The notes: generated by a model from the letters alone, not told the origin. A stretch of 64,000 nt of DNA from Flavobacterium psychrophilum (GCA_945860385.1 CAMAQD010000002.1:1-64000), one strand, 5' to 3'; shown: positions 50,974-61,161, counted from the stretch's first letter. Numbers and translations: made by a program.

Positions 50974-53886
50974 TTATTGCTTTAGCAACCTCATCACTTT
51001 TAGTTCGTTATTTTCGTTCATTGCTTTTACTATATACATTCCTTTATTCAAATCATTAATTGGATATTGATTTTCTTTGGATTGGTTTGCATTAAAACTT
51101 TTTACCAATTGTCCGGTAATAGAGTAAATCTCCACTTTTGAAGTAGTGGTATTCAGCGTAAAATAATTCGTGGCTGGATTGGGATACAAATAAATCTCAC
51201 CATTCACTTCGAAGGTATCAGTTCCCAATGTGGATGGTTTATTGCCAAAAATTCTAAAACCACCCGCTTCAATAGCAATTGGAGTTGTTGTACTTATTAC
51301 TTCTAAAGTGGAATTATCCATTAAGTTGTACCAAGTTCCAGTATAAGGAAAATCGGGAGTGACGTTTTGAGAATTAACATCAAAATTAGTTAAAACTACT
51401 ATATTTTTCAATTGAGTCGAAGGCAATGTATTGTCCCAAAGAAACAATCTTGGGGTAAAAGTATTTCCAGATTGAATATCAAATCCACTATTAGCCGTTA
51501 TGTTCACATTAAATATAGGTTCAGTAGTTTTTAGGGTTATCATTTTTGCCCAATCAAAATAGATTTTATTTCTATTGACATCCCCCAACCAATTGTTTAC
51601 CCATTGTGGTTGTGGTTTTTTATCCAGTTTACAATCTCCTGCAGGAACACCACCATCATAATCGGTATTTACGGAACCATTATTGCAAGTCCAAATCGAG
51701 TTATTCCAACCTAAATCTCCAAATTGCCATATCATTTTTGGTCCTGGAACAAGCAGTGAAACAGCACCTATAGCAGACATTCTTGATAAAGCCGTATTTA
51801 AATTTTTGACATTGTGGGCTGGGTTTGAACTTTGTCCAAAAGTCAGGTTTTTGTACATTAAAATTTCTTCATCATGGCTTTCGGCATAGCCTATAACTCT
51901 TTTTCCTGCAAATCCGTGAGCATCGTGGCCCATTCTCTCAAAGTTGCTTGAAGAATTATACCCCATAGACAACTGATTGTATTCGTTGGTCATTTTTCCC
52001 CACATCATTACTCCTTTGCTTGGCGTTTCGTTTATTCTATAATTTGCCCATTGTTGCTCTTCGTCATCATTCCCTAAATGTTCAAAAATAATAATATGGT
52101 TAGAATCTAAATTCCAAGAGTAATCAGCATATTCTTTTAAAACCGAAACCCGATCCGCTTGAGTAGAATTAGTGCAATTTTGTTGGTTTTGGCTATCCAC
52201 CGTCGGATTTCCTGTATTTATATAGGCACAATTTTGAGTAAATCCTTTGGTTAAATCCCAACGGAAACCATCAATTTTGTATTCTTCAATCCATTGCTTA
52301 ATTACTCGCTTTACATAATTTTTTGTGTATGCCGACTGATGATTAAAATCATTTCCCACATTATAACTATGTCTGGGAACTGTGTTAAAATATGGATTAT
52401 CAGATGCTGGGTCGCCCCAACCGTCTCCATCAGGATCGCTCATCCACATTCTGTCCATTGGGTTTCTTCCAAAAGCATGATTCAGCGCCACATCCAGAAT
52501 GACAGCAATTCCGTTTTGATGACACAAATCGATAAACTCTTTAAACTTTGAACTTGTCCCATACGCTTTGTCTAAAGCCATGTGAAAGGAAGTGTTGTAG
52601 CCCCAACTTTCATTGCCTTCAAATTCCATTACTGGCATTAATTCGATAGCATTGATTTTTAAATTTTTGAAATAATCAATTCTGTCAATCAGATTTTGGT
52701 AGCTTCTGTTAGCGTCAAAATCTCGAACCAAGGCTTCATACACTACCAATTTATCTTTTTCTGGTTTTACAAAATTAGTGGTTGCTATGCTCCAAGAATA
52801 AGAAGTTTGTCCTGTTTGCAAAACAGTAACTTCGCGATCTTGACCTACTGGATAACTTGGCATATTTGGATAATTACCTACTGGAATCCAAGGGTCTTCG
52901 TCTTTATTCAAAACCAAAGTAGAATAAGGATCGGCAGTTCTCACTAAAACTGGCGAACCAGCCATAGGAGTTTGATCGATTACCCAATATTGATAAGTGT
53001 AATTTGTTCCCGAAACCAAGCCGCTGAGTTCCAACCAAAATTTAGTTGAGCCTACTGTTGCATCTTTTTTCATGGCATAAGTTGTTCCCGGTTGCCAATT
53101 GTTGAAACTTCCAGCCACATAAACAAAATCTTTCCCCGGAGCATCTAAAACCAACGTTGCTTTTGTAGCATCGCCAGTTTTGTAATTAATCCCATCTACT
53201 AAACCAACTGGTATAGTTTCAGAAACCGTATTTGGATTTACAATTACAGAGAATTTTTTCGAAAAAGTGATGGACCCTTGCGTTATTTGCAAATCGTAGC
53301 TCTTATTTTCAACGATGTTTACATCAGTAAATGAATACGAGGTTCCTGTGAAAGTATTGATACTCGTTCCGTTTGAGAATAAATTATAATTAGCATCTCC
53401 TCCCGTGTTATTAGCCGTAATTGGCAAATTACTTCCTGAATTTAAAATGTTTGTGTTGGAAACCGGTGCTGTAAGCGTTGCCTGAAAAGCTCCCACACTA
53501 AGGAAAACATCTGCTCCGTTTTTTAGTGAACCATCAGCAGATCTAAATACTACACAAATTTGAGTAATTGTACTTGTAGTTGGCACACCAAATTTTGTAA
53601 ATAAATCTGGAGAAAGGCTCAACTGATATGTCGTAGCACCCGTTTGAATTACAGCAGGTTGTGTGGCATTATTACCCCAAGAGCCGATAACATTTGACCA
53701 AGGTATTCCATTGACAGTCAACCCAATGTGAGCATAAATTGTACCTGTATAAGCAGCCAAACCTGTTCCCGCCTTATTAAAACTAATACCTACGGGTCCC
53801 GTTGCGATTGCAGGAGAAGGATTAGTTGTTGTTTGTGAAAAACAAATTGAGGTCACAAGTAAAAGAAAGTAAATTATTTTTTTCAT
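50974..53886 (-). CDS. T9SS-exported alpha-amylase-family glycoside hydrolase
   Basis: A 970-residue protein. Signal peptide (MKKIIYFLLLVTSICFSQ), an N-terminal beta domain (about 20-130), a further Ig-like segment (about 140-220), a CBM48/starch-binding-like domain (about 235-345, VYVAGSFNNWQPG) and a GH13 barrel (about 375-800). Catalytic residues: Asp in GFRWDLTKG (about 543), Glu in IIFEHLGND (about 602) and Asp in AESHDEE (about 671). A C-terminal T9SS type A sorting domain follows (about 895-970). It cuts alpha-1,4-glucans at the cell surface, feeding SusCD. A terminator hairpin separates it from susE, so expression may be by partial read-through. Confidence 0.93.
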   Translation of the reverse strand: MKKIIYFLLLVTSICFSQTTTNPSPAIATGPVGISFNKAGTGLAAYTGTIYAHIGLTVNGIPWSNVIGSWGNNATQPAVIQTGATTYQLSLSPDLFTKFGVPTTSTITQICVVFRSADGSLKNGADVFLSVGAFQATLTAPVSNTNILNSGSNLPITANNTGGDANYNLFSNGTSINTFTGTSYSFTDVNIVENKSYDLQITQGSITFSKKFSVIVNPNTVSETIPVGLVDGINYKTGDATKATLVLDAPGKDFVYVAGSFNNWQPGTTYAMKKDATVGSTKFWLELSGLVSGTNYTYQYWVIDQTPMAGSPVLVRTADPYSTLVLNKDEDPWIPVGNYPNMPSYPVGQDREVTVLQTGQTSYSWSIATTNFVKPEKDKLVVYEALVRDFDANRSYQNLIDRIDYFKNLKINAIELMPVMEFEGNESWGYNTSFHMALDKAYGTSSKFKEFIDLCHQNGIAVILDVALNHAFGRNPMDRMWMSDPDGDGWGDPASDNPYFNTVPRHSYNVGNDFNHQSAYTKNYVKRVIKQWIEEYKIDGFRWDLTKGFTQNCAYINTGNPTVDSQNQQNCTNSTQADRVSVLKEYADYSWNLDSNHIIIFEHLGNDDEEQQWANYRINETPSKGVMMWGKMTNEYNQLSMGYNSSSNFERMGHDAHGFAGKRVIGYAESHDEEILMYKNLTFGQSSNPAHNVKNLNTALSRMSAIGAVSLLVPGPKMIWQFGDLGWNNSIWTCNNGSVNTDYDGGVPAGDCKLDKKPQPQWVNNWLGDVNRNKIYFDWAKMITLKTTEPIFNVNITANSGFDIQSGNTFTPRLFLWDNTLPSTQLKNIVVLTNFDVNSQNVTPDFPYTGTWYNLMDNSTLEVISTTTPIAIEAGGFRIFGNKPSTLGTDTFEVNGEIYLYPNPATNYFTLNTTTSKVEIYSITGQLVKSFNANQSKENQYPINDLNKGMYIVKAMNENNELKVMRLLKQ

Positions 53887-53915
53887 ATCTAAACTTTTAA
53901 TAATGAATAAATGAT

Positions 53916-53944
53916 AAAAAGGGCTGTAAAAAACAGCCCTTTTT
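53916..53944 (-). terminator. Terminator/attenuator between susE and amylase genes
   Basis: A 12-bp stem AAAAAGGGCTGT (53916-53927) / ACAGCCCTTTTT (53933-53944) has a 5-nt loop. It sits in the 77-bp gap before the amylase gene and probably sets a lower amylase dose than SusCDE. Confidence 0.85.
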
Positions 53945-53963
53945 CTAAAAAGATTGAAACATA

Positions 53964-55049
53964 TTATTGTTTAACCATCGTATAAGTATAGTTTCTAGGG
54001 CTACTTAAATCAAGAGTAATTACATAAGGAAGTACAGATGTAGAAAGTCCTGGAACAAAAATACTAGAGCCATTATATCTCATTGTTGCTCCAGCGTAGT
54101 CCGGCATTCCTGCGCCCGCATTGTCAATTCCTAAATTAATAGCATTAGAATTATTGGCTCTAAATTTAAAGGACTTTCCGCCTTTTAGACTTATAACAAT
54201 TTTCCATTTTTTATCAACCGCATCATAAGTCATGGCAGGCAAGCTATTTAAAGAGCCAAAAACTTTTGCATCTCCAATTATACCCCAAGCAGTAATCAAT
54301 GTGATCGAAAATGTTTTAGGACTTGTACCAATATCAGCCATAATTCTATAATATCCTGCAGTAGCAATATTTATTGCTGCTCCATTTAATACCAGCGAAC
54401 CAGTACCATTATTACCATAAAATGGATTTGATGCTTGAAATTTGTTTTGTACTGAAGTGTAAAATCTATAATCTCCTGGTTCTAACCAAGAATATCCTTC
54501 CGTATCAGTCGCGAAAAATCCTGATGAAAGTGTTTTTGGAGCGAGTGCTGGATCAGCTCCTACTTTTGTAAAAGCAAAAGCAGCCTGCGAAAATGGAGTC
54601 ACTTTTATAGCGATTATATTAGAATATTGTACGAAAGTGTTGAAATCTATACCAAGTGTTGATTTTACTCTTACGTCAATGTCTGCAGCTAATTCTGGTA
54701 AAAAACCATTCGCTAGCAATAATGAATTTAAGTATCCTTCTTTCCAAAGAAATGTAGTTTCTGTTGAACTAGGACTTGCAATAATTGGGTCTGCAAAATT
54801 AGTTCCGCTTTTTGCAATTTCAACTACATAGACCGATGGATTAGTTGCAACACCATTATCAACTTCGTCCCAAGAAATAGTTGCCACATCATTATCACCA
54901 TTTACAGGAGATAAAACAAAAGGACTACTAGGCGTTATTGATTTAAGATTCAAACCATTTGCTGTGGCCACAGGATCTTTATCGTTTGTGCATGAGCCTA
55001 TTGAAATAAGCAAAAGTGCAAAAAATGTTATTTTTAATATATTTTTCAT
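53964..55049 (-). CDS. susE: SusE-like outer-membrane starch-binding lipoprotein
   Basis: A 361-residue protein with lipoprotein signal ending in SIGSC near residue 20. An N-terminal SusE domain (about 40-145) with SPVNGDNDVATISWDEVDNGV and the pattern TTFLWKEGYLNSLLL is followed by two SusE/F-like beta modules (about 150-260 and 260-361; AAINIATAGYYRIMADIGT, KSFKFRANNSNAINLG). The family binds starch on the outer face of the outer membrane next to SusCD. It lies 17 bp after the SusD gene in the same operon. Confidence 0.88.
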   Translation of the reverse strand: MKNILKITFFALLLISIGSCTNDKDPVATANGLNLKSITPSSPFVLSPVNGDNDVATISWDEVDNGVATNPSVYVVEIAKSGTNFADPIIASPSSTETTFLWKEGYLNSLLLANGFLPELAADIDVRVKSTLGIDFNTFVQYSNIIAIKVTPFSQAAFAFTKVGADPALAPKTLSSGFFATDTEGYSWLEPGDYRFYTSVQNKFQASNPFYGNNGTGSLVLNGAAINIATAGYYRIMADIGTSPKTFSITLITAWGIIGDAKVFGSLNSLPAMTYDAVDKKWKIVISLKGGKSFKFRANNSNAINLGIDNAGAGMPDYAGATMRYNGSSIFVPGLSTSVLPYVITLDLSSPRNYTYTMVKQ

Positions 55050-55066
55050 TTATACAAAATTTAATA

Positions 55067-56668
55067 TTAATACCCTGGGTTTGGGGTTAATTTTGGATTA
55101 GCTTCAAGTGCTTTTAAAGGAATAGGGAATAAATTGTAATGAGCAGGAATTGAAGTTCCATCCTTAACATTTCCTTTCCAAGGCCATAAATAACTACCAC
55201 CAGTAAATTTACCGTAACGAATCAAATCTGTTCTTCTATGACCTTCAAAATTGAGCTCTCTGCCTCTTTCATCCAAAATAAAGTCAAGAGTCAATTGACT
55301 TGCATTTATTGGTGTAGCTTTAGATCTTACTCTAACTAGATTTACATAATTTAAAGCGTCAGCATTTGAACCGCCACCTCCTCTTAATATACTTTCTGCC
55401 AGCATTAAATACGCATCAGCTAATCTATACAAAGGAAAATCAGTACCAGCAAAAGAGTTAGGACTTACAGTTCCAATAAAATTTGCATTTGTAAATTTTA
55501 TTGAAGGATAACCGTCTGTCCATGTTTTATAATTAGTCATCTCATAACTATGTCTTTTTGTAAGGTCAGCATTTAAATAATTTGACCAAAATAAATGAGC
55601 TCTATCATCTGGTGAAGCGTCTAGAGCAGCAGGACTATTACCAAACAAACCATACCAAGCTTTTGTAGCGCGATGGCCTGCCCAAGCATTACTTCCCCCG
55701 CCAGGGTTTCCATAATCAAGTGCTGTCATTGTTGCATCGTTTAAACTACCATTAATTAAATAAGTTGTATTGCCATAGCTCTGACTTACAACTGGATCAG
55801 CTATTAGCGCATATATAATTTCATTTTTAGCATCAGTTACATCATTGTCTCTACAAAATAAACTTCTGAAATTTGGTGCTAAAGTATAACCTCCTTCATC
55901 TATTACTAATTTTGAATATTTATAAGCTTGAGCATATTTATTTTGCCCAATATAAACTTCAGAATTTAGATATAGTTTTGCCAATAACATCCTCACAGCT
56001 GCCTTGCTTGCTTGACCATATCCAAGTCTTTGAGGTAATTTATTTTCGATATCTAAGAGTTCCGATTCAACGAAATCATACAATTGCTTTCTGGTGGATT
56101 CTCCTTTAAGCTCTTTGCTTCCTAAATCAGCTTCAGTCAATAAAGGTCCTTTCCCAAAACAATCAATCAAATAGAAATAGGCTAATGCTCTCAAAAATCG
56201 CATTTCGCTTATTACTTGGTCTTTATTTGAAACAGTAAAAGTTTGAAATTGTGCAATAACCTGATTTGCTTGAGGCACTGTATAATAAATACGATTATAC
56301 ATATATCGCATAAACTTGTTGTTGGAATCCCAATTAGAGGCAGTAGTCAATTGGTCAAGCCCATTATCGCCCCAACGGTTTTTCATGTCATCAGCGGTAA
56401 AATCCTGCAAATTAATAATTCCTCTCAAGAATGGAGATTCTCCTGGATCATCACCCGGTGTATCTGTGCTTCCTGGTCCTGATGGTCCTGAAAGCGCATA
56501 AGATCCATAAACTTTAGAAACAAGTCCCGCTAAAGTTGGTTGTTCTTGAAGTAATTGATCTAATGATTTAGCAGAACCTTTGGGCTCCGTGTTCAAATCA
56601 TCAATGCAACTGCTTGTTAGCAATAGGACTAAACCTAATCCTAAAGTATACTTTTTAAAATTTTTCAT
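55067..56668 (-). CDS. susD: RagB/SusD-family nutrient-binding lipoprotein
   Basis: A 533-residue outer-membrane lipoprotein. The signal ends LLLTSSCIDD (Cys about 21). The N-terminal helical SusD-like TPR unit (about 45-230, with FLRALAYFYLIDCFGKGPLL) and the RagB C-terminal domain (about 290-533, GGGGSNADALNYVNLVRVRS ... LDFILDERGRELNFEGHRRTDLIRYGKF ... LFPIPLKALEANPKLTPNPGY) are both clear. It captures maltodextrins and forms the lid of the SusC transporter. It is in the operon between susC (16 bp) and susE. The symbol is by analogy. Confidence 0.94.
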   Translation of the reverse strand: MKNFKKYTLGLGLVLLLTSSCIDDLNTEPKGSAKSLDQLLQEQPTLAGLVSKVYGSYALSGPSGPGSTDTPGDDPGESPFLRGIINLQDFTADDMKNRWGDNGLDQLTTASNWDSNNKFMRYMYNRIYYTVPQANQVIAQFQTFTVSNKDQVISEMRFLRALAYFYLIDCFGKGPLLTEADLGSKELKGESTRKQLYDFVESELLDIENKLPQRLGYGQASKAAVRMLLAKLYLNSEVYIGQNKYAQAYKYSKLVIDEGGYTLAPNFRSLFCRDNDVTDAKNEIIYALIADPVVSQSYGNTTYLINGSLNDATMTALDYGNPGGGSNAWAGHRATKAWYGLFGNSPAALDASPDDRAHLFWSNYLNADLTKRHSYEMTNYKTWTDGYPSIKFTNANFIGTVSPNSFAGTDFPLYRLADAYLMLAESILRGGGGSNADALNYVNLVRVRSKATPINASQLTLDFILDERGRELNFEGHRRTDLIRYGKFTGGSYLWPWKGNVKDGTSIPAHYNLFPIPLKALEANPKLTPNPGY

Positions 56669-56684
56669 AATATTATTTTATTAA

Positions 56685-59600
56685 TTAAAAGTCAAGACCT
56701 ACTCCAAAAGTGAATGTTCTTGGTCTTGGATAAAAATTCCCGTCAATTGCATCAAAATTTTCTGGATCTTGACCAGTATATTTTGTTACTAAAAATGCAT
56801 TATTAACAGTACCACTAACTCTTAAGGATGATTTACCCACAAATTTAGCAAATTTATATCCTAAAGAAATGTTATCACAACGTAAAAAAGAAGCGTCTTC
56901 TAGTAAATAATCAGAACGTTCTGCATTACCAAGATAAGTATCAAAAAGAGGGCTAGCAGTACCGTTATAAAAATTCAAAACATTTTGAATGTATTCTGTA
57001 CTTTGTGATGGAATTGCTGCTTGTATATACCCGTTTTGTTGTTTTTTAAGATTGTAAACTTGCCCTCCTATTTGTCCTCTAAAATTTGCTGTCAAATCAA
57101 AGTTTTTATATCCAAAAGTCGCATTAAAACCATATGTCCAGTTAGGGCGCAAGGCAACATAATACTCATCTGATTCATTTATTTTACCATCTTTATTTCT
57201 GTCGCTATAGGCGCCAACAATAGGCTCACCACTTGCATTATAAATTTGTTCATAGACGAAAGCCGAATAAGGTTGGTACCCCACAGCATGATAGGCTAAA
57301 TTATTCCCTGTACCTCCAATGCCTCCTCCAGCACTAGTTCTAGTTATTTCTTTTAGATCAGAAATAGTACTATAATTGTACGCTATATTACCTCCAAAAT
57401 TTAAAGACAAATCATCTGTTTCAATTACTTTAACATTTAAACTCACTTCAAATCCATTACTGTCTAAAGACCCAATATTTTTCAAATATTCAGTTCCCCC
57501 TGTATCACCTGCAGCTAAAGGAACAACAGCTAGCAAATCATTAGTTTTTCGTTGATAAACATCCACACTACCAGTAAGAATATTGTTTTTGAATAAACCA
57601 AAATCTAATCCTAAATTGTATGTAGTCGTTTTTTCCCATGTTAATTCATCATTATATGGCCCTACAGTATATGGAATTACCCCAGGTAAATATTGACTGG
57701 CAGCATCTCCAGGAATAAAAGTAGGTAAATAAGGGTAATACTCTCTTTGAATAGTACCACCTCCAGGAAGCGTTGCTTGTCCCGTTTTTCCCCAACCTAA
57801 TCTTAATTTCAAATCCTGAACAAAATTAGATTCTTTCAGGAATGATTCTTCCTTTAGTTTCCATGCCGCACCCACAGCTGGAAAATAACCCCACCTTTGA
57901 TTTTCAGCAAAAACAGATGTTCCATCGGCTCTTAGAGTGGCAGTTAATAAATATTTACCTCCCAAATCAACGTTTCCTCTAGCAAAAAAAGCTTGTAAAT
58001 TTCGAGGTCTATATTCTCTGTTGGTTGGATTATTAACATCACTAATAAATTCTTCTCTAATTCCTGTATCTACATTATTTCTATAAGAAATTGAATTTCC
58101 ATCTGTTTTAAAATCTTGGTAGGAATATCCCGCTTGAGCATCCACTTTATTCACAAAACCACTAAGTGTTTTTGAATACGCCAAATACGAATCCATCGTT
58201 TTATTTGTTGCCGTTGCTTTAAAAAATTCTGCTTGACCAGGATTAAAAAGATAATTTGTTGCAGGATCTGTTCCTTGATTGAAAGTATAAGTAGCAAGTG
58301 CATTATCTTGAAACTTTACTTTATAATCTCTTGTTGTAGCATCTAAACCTAAATTAACTACCGCTCTAAGGTCCCGTAAAAATGGGAGTTTATAATCAAA
58401 CTCAATGTTGCCTAAAAATCGAATTGCATTATCAACACCTCTTCTTTGATCTAATAAAGCCAAAGGATTTGTTGGCCCCACTTTTTGATCTCTATTCCCA
58501 CTTAAACTACTTTGCTGATAGTATCCTACAAACTTATTATCAAATGAGTCACCATATACTGGTTTAGTAGGATCCATAACTGCTGCTCCACCAAATGCAC
58601 CTCCTTCATCAACATTATTTTTATTTGAATAAGTTCCTTTAGCGTTTATGTCTACCTTTAAATCATCATTTAAAAATTTTGGAGTCATCTTAAATGAGTA
58701 GGAAAGTCTTTTAAACTCACTGGTTTTTACAATACCTTGAACATCTGTAAAACCAATAGAAGCTCTAAATGGTATTTTTTGATACAAATTAGCTCTTGCA
58801 CTAAAGTTATGATCTGTTGAAATTGATGTTCTCAAAATTTCATCTTGCCAGTTTGTATCACTTAATATTCTGCCCTCAATTTGAGGTGTAGAAAGATCAT
58901 CAGTAGCAAGAGTAGCAGGGTCATCAACCCCTAATAGATTTGTCTTTTCAGGATGATATTGTTGAATAAATCGGGTGAAATCTGACGCATCCATCACATC
59001 TAAGGTATTAAGTGCTTTTCCCATAGTGATATTAGATGAATAATTAAATTGCGGTGCTCCTGAAGTTCCCTTTTTTGTAGTAATAAGGATTACTCCATTA
59101 GAAGCTCTCACACCATAAATTGCGGTGGCAGATGCATCCTTTAACACAGAGAAACTCTCCACATCATTAGGGTTAATAAGAGACCAAGGATTTGTTCCTG
59201 CGTCACTTATTGGCACACCGTCAATGATAATCAAAGGGTCATTCGAAGCATTTAATGAAGCACCACCTCTAATTCTGATAATTGGCCCAGCATCTGGAGC
59301 ACCACCTCCATTAGTAATTCTAACACCCGCAGCTTTTCCTGCTAATAATTGATCCGCAGAGAAAATTGCTCCTTTATTAAAATCTTTTGCAGTTACTAAA
59401 GCAACAGAACCTGTAGCGTCTTTTTTCTTAATAGATCCATACCCTACTTGAACTACAACTTCCTTTAGTTCATTTGCATCTTCTGCAAGATTTACATTTA
59501 ATGTTTGTTGATTATTAAAGATTATTGTTTGACTTGTATATCCAATAAAAGAAAAAACGATTTTATCGCCTTTGTTTACTTTAACTAATTTGAATTTACC

Positions 59601-59771
59601 ATCAAAATCAGTTTGCGTCCCTGTACTGGAACCCGAGATTACTACATTTACGCCCGGAATGGGTTGATTCGATTTTGAATCCACAACCGTACCGTTAACT
59701 GTTTCTTGTGCAAGAACACTTAAAGGCAAGAATAGTAATAAAAATAACAACTTTTTGTAAATTGTTTTCAT
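56685..59771 (-). CDS. susC: SusC/RagA-family TonB-linked outer-membrane transporter
   Basis: A 1028-residue TonB-dependent transporter. Signal peptide (about 1-21), a carboxypeptidase-regulatory-like domain (about 23-105, VNGTVVDSKSNQPIPGVNVVISG), a plug (about 115-235) with the SusC-type ADQLLAGKAAGVRITNGGG, RIRGGASLNASNDPLIIIDGV and GVRASNGVILITTKKG, then a 22-strand barrel ending RTFTFGVGLDF. It imports maltodextrins across the outer membrane with energy from TonB-ExbBD. It is the first gene of the starch operon and its promoter lies divergent from the LacI-family gene. Confidence 0.95.
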   Translation of the reverse strand: MKTIYKKLLFLLLFLPLSVLAQETVNGTVVDSKSNQPIPGVNVVISGSSTGTQTDFDGKFKLVKVNKGDKIVFSFIGYTSQTIIFNNQQTLNVNLAEDANELKEVVVQVGYGSIKKKDATGSVALVTAKDFNKGAIFSADQLLAGKAAGVRITNGGGAPDAGPIIRIRGGASLNASNDPLIIIDGVPISDAGTNPWSLINPNDVESFSVLKDASATAIYGVRASNGVILITTKKGTSGAPQFNYSSNITMGKALNTLDVMDASDFTRFIQQYHPEKTNLLGVDDPATLATDDLSTPQIEGRILSDTNWQDEILRTSISTDHNFSARANLYQKIPFRASIGFTDVQGIVKTSEFKRLSYSFKMTPKFLNDDLKVDINAKGTYSNKNNVDEGGAFGGAAVMDPTKPVYGDSFDNKFVGYYQQSSLSGNRDQKVGPTNPLALLDQRRGVDNAIRFLGNIEFDYKLPFLRDLRAVVNLGLDATTRDYKVKFQDNALATYTFNQGTDPATNYLFNPGQAEFFKATATNKTMDSYLAYSKTLSGFVNKVDAQAGYSYQDFKTDGNSISYRNNVDTGIREEFISDVNNPTNREYRPRNLQAFFARGNVDLGGKYLLTATLRADGTSVFAENQRWGYFPAVGAAWKLKEESFLKESNFVQDLKLRLGWGKTGQATLPGGGTIQREYYPYLPTFIPGDAASQYLPGVIPYTVGPYNDELTWEKTTTYNLGLDFGLFKNNILTGSVDVYQRKTNDLLAVVPLAAGDTGGTEYLKNIGSLDSNGFEVSLNVKVIETDDLSLNFGGNIAYNYSTISDLKEITRTSAGGGIGGTGNNLAYHAVGYQPYSAFVYEQIYNASGEPIVGAYSDRNKDGKINESDEYYVALRPNWTYGFNATFGYKNFDLTANFRGQIGGQVYNLKKQQNGYIQAAIPSQSTEYIQNVLNFYNGTASPLFDTYLGNAERSDYLLEDASFLRCDNISLGYKFAKFVGKSSLRVSGTVNNAFLVTKYTGQDPENFDAIDGNFYPRPRTFTFGVGLDF

Positions 59772-59826
59772 ACTTTTTGTTTAAATTAATTAGGTTTTTG
59801 TTTGTAATTACCTTTACTTCGAACTT

Positions 59827-59859
59827 CAAAATTAGATAATTATTAACACTTCCGACAAA
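59827..59859 (-). promoter_or_regulatory. Promoter of the susCDE operon
   Basis: On the minus strand TTTG (59856-59859), then 21 nt, then TAATTTTG (59827-59834), an exact TAnnTTTG. It lies 56-88 bp upstream of the susC start. Confidence 0.75.
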
Positions 59860-59878
59860 GGTAAAAATTAAAACGGTT

Positions 59879-59894
59879 ACGAAAACGTGATAGT
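59879..59894 (-). promoter_or_regulatory. Putative LacI-family operator upstream of susC and lacI-type gene
   Basis: Minus-strand ACTATCACGTTTTCGT, centred on CG as usual for LacI-family operators. Its centre is 56 bp upstream of the centre of the susC -7 element, upstream of the -33, which suits an activator. It also lies 104 bp before the divergent regulator start, so autoregulation is possible. Confidence 0.65.
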
Positions 59895-59997
59895 GTTGAA
59901 AAGTTTCTGTTTTATTTAAATATTCGACCTCTAAATTGCCATAATCTAAATAAAATTTTATCTTTATTACGAAAATGATTTTTATCCAATAACCACT

Positions 59998-61035
59998 ATG
60001 AAGAAGAAGGTAACCCTAAAGCAAATTGCAAAAGAATTGGATGTGTCCATTTCAACCGTTTCTAAATCTCTTAGAAACAGCCTTGAAATAGGGGAAGAAA
60101 CCAGGCTTAAAGTTCAGGCTTTTGCTAAATTTTACCATTACAAACCCAATAATATTGCACTAAGTTTAAAAAACAGAAAGACGAAAACCATTGGAATTAT
60201 TATTCCTGAAATTGTACATTACTTCTTTTCAACTGTTATCAACGGAATCGAACACATTGCCAATGAAAATGGATACAGCGTAATCATTTGTTTGTCCGAC
60301 GACTCTTTCGATAAAGAAGTTCTAAATATGGAAATGTTGGCCAACGGCAGTATCGACGGATTCATAATGTCGCTCTCTAAAGAAACCCAATTCAAAGGCG
60401 ATTTTCATCACATTACCGAAGTTATCAGCCAAGGAATGCCTGTCGTAATGTTTGACAGAGTGACCAATGACATTCTTTGTGACAAAGTAATTATTAACGA
60501 TGAATTAGCGGCTTATGAGGCCGTGCAAAGTTTGATAGATAAAGGAAAGAAAAAAATTGCCCTCGTTACCACTGTCGATTATGTGAGTGTGGGGAAATTC
60601 AGAACCGACGGCTACACTAAAGCCTTACGAGATAATGGCTTACCATTCGATGAAAATTTAATTATTAAAATTGAAAACGTCGACAATTGCGAAATCACAA
60701 TAGCTCAACTTCTTGAAGACAAAGCCTTTGATGCCGTTTTTGCCGTAAACGAGTTGTTTGCGGTCACCATCATCAAAATGGCCAATAAAAGAGGAATAAA
60801 AGTCCCTGAAGATCTTGCAGTTATTGCTTTTACTGATGGTATTATCTCTAAATATTCTACACCAACCATAACCACCGTGAGCCAAAACGGATTAGAAATG
60901 GGAAGTGTGGCTGCAAAAATGCTTATCGAAAGACTGGAAGCCGAAGAAGAAGCAATAGAAATAGAAGAAAAGGACGAAGTGTACAAAACCGTTGTTATTG
61001 AAACTCATTTAATCGAGCGTGAGTCAACTCTTTAA
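59998..61035 (+). CDS. LacI-family transcriptional regulator of the starch locus
   Basis: A 345-residue regulator. The N-terminal HTH, VTLKQIAKELDVSISTVSKSL (about 4-24), is followed by the hinge helix NNIALSLKNRKTKTIGIIIPEI (about 50-72) and a periplasmic-binding-like sensor domain (about 62-340, with PVVMFDRV, DAVFAVNELFAVTIIKMANKRG and LAVIAFTDG). It probably binds a maltose-type ligand. It lies divergently to the susC operon, at which a matching operator is found. The regulated genes are inferred to include the sus operon, the SusF-like gene and the MFS-pgmB-GH65 operon. Confidence 0.92.
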   Translation: MKKKVTLKQIAKELDVSISTVSKSLRNSLEIGEETRLKVQAFAKFYHYKPNNIALSLKNRKTKTIGIIIPEIVHYFFSTVINGIEHIANENGYSVIICLSDDSFDKEVLNMEMLANGSIDGFIMSLSKETQFKGDFHHITEVISQGMPVVMFDRVTNDILCDKVIINDELAAYEAVQSLIDKGKKKIALVTTVDYVSVGKFRTDGYTKALRDNGLPFDENLIIKIENVDNCEITIAQLLEDKAFDAVFAVNELFAVTIIKMANKRGIKVPEDLAVIAFTDGIISKYSTPTITTVSQNGLEMGSVAAKMLIERLEAEEEAIEIEEKDEVYKTVVIETHLIERESTL

Positions 61036-61042
61036 GAATGTT

Positions 61043-61144
61043 CAATTTCAATAGCAATTTCAATATCATTTGTATCATAATCCAAATTTATTTTCTAATA
61101 TCCATTGATATTGCCATTGATATTACCGTTGATATTGTCATTGC
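61043..61144. repeat. Two inverted arrays of a 12-bp repeat
   Basis: The left array reads CAATTTCAATAG, CAATTTCAATAT, CATTTGTATCAT (61043-61078). The right one, on the opposite strand, reads CAATATCAACGG, TAATATCAATGG, CAATATCAATGG (61102-61137). Units match at about 10 of 12 positions, so the pair can fold into a long imperfect hairpin just after the lacI stop codon. Confidence 0.8.
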
Positions 61145-61161
61145 AAAAAAAACTTATTCAC

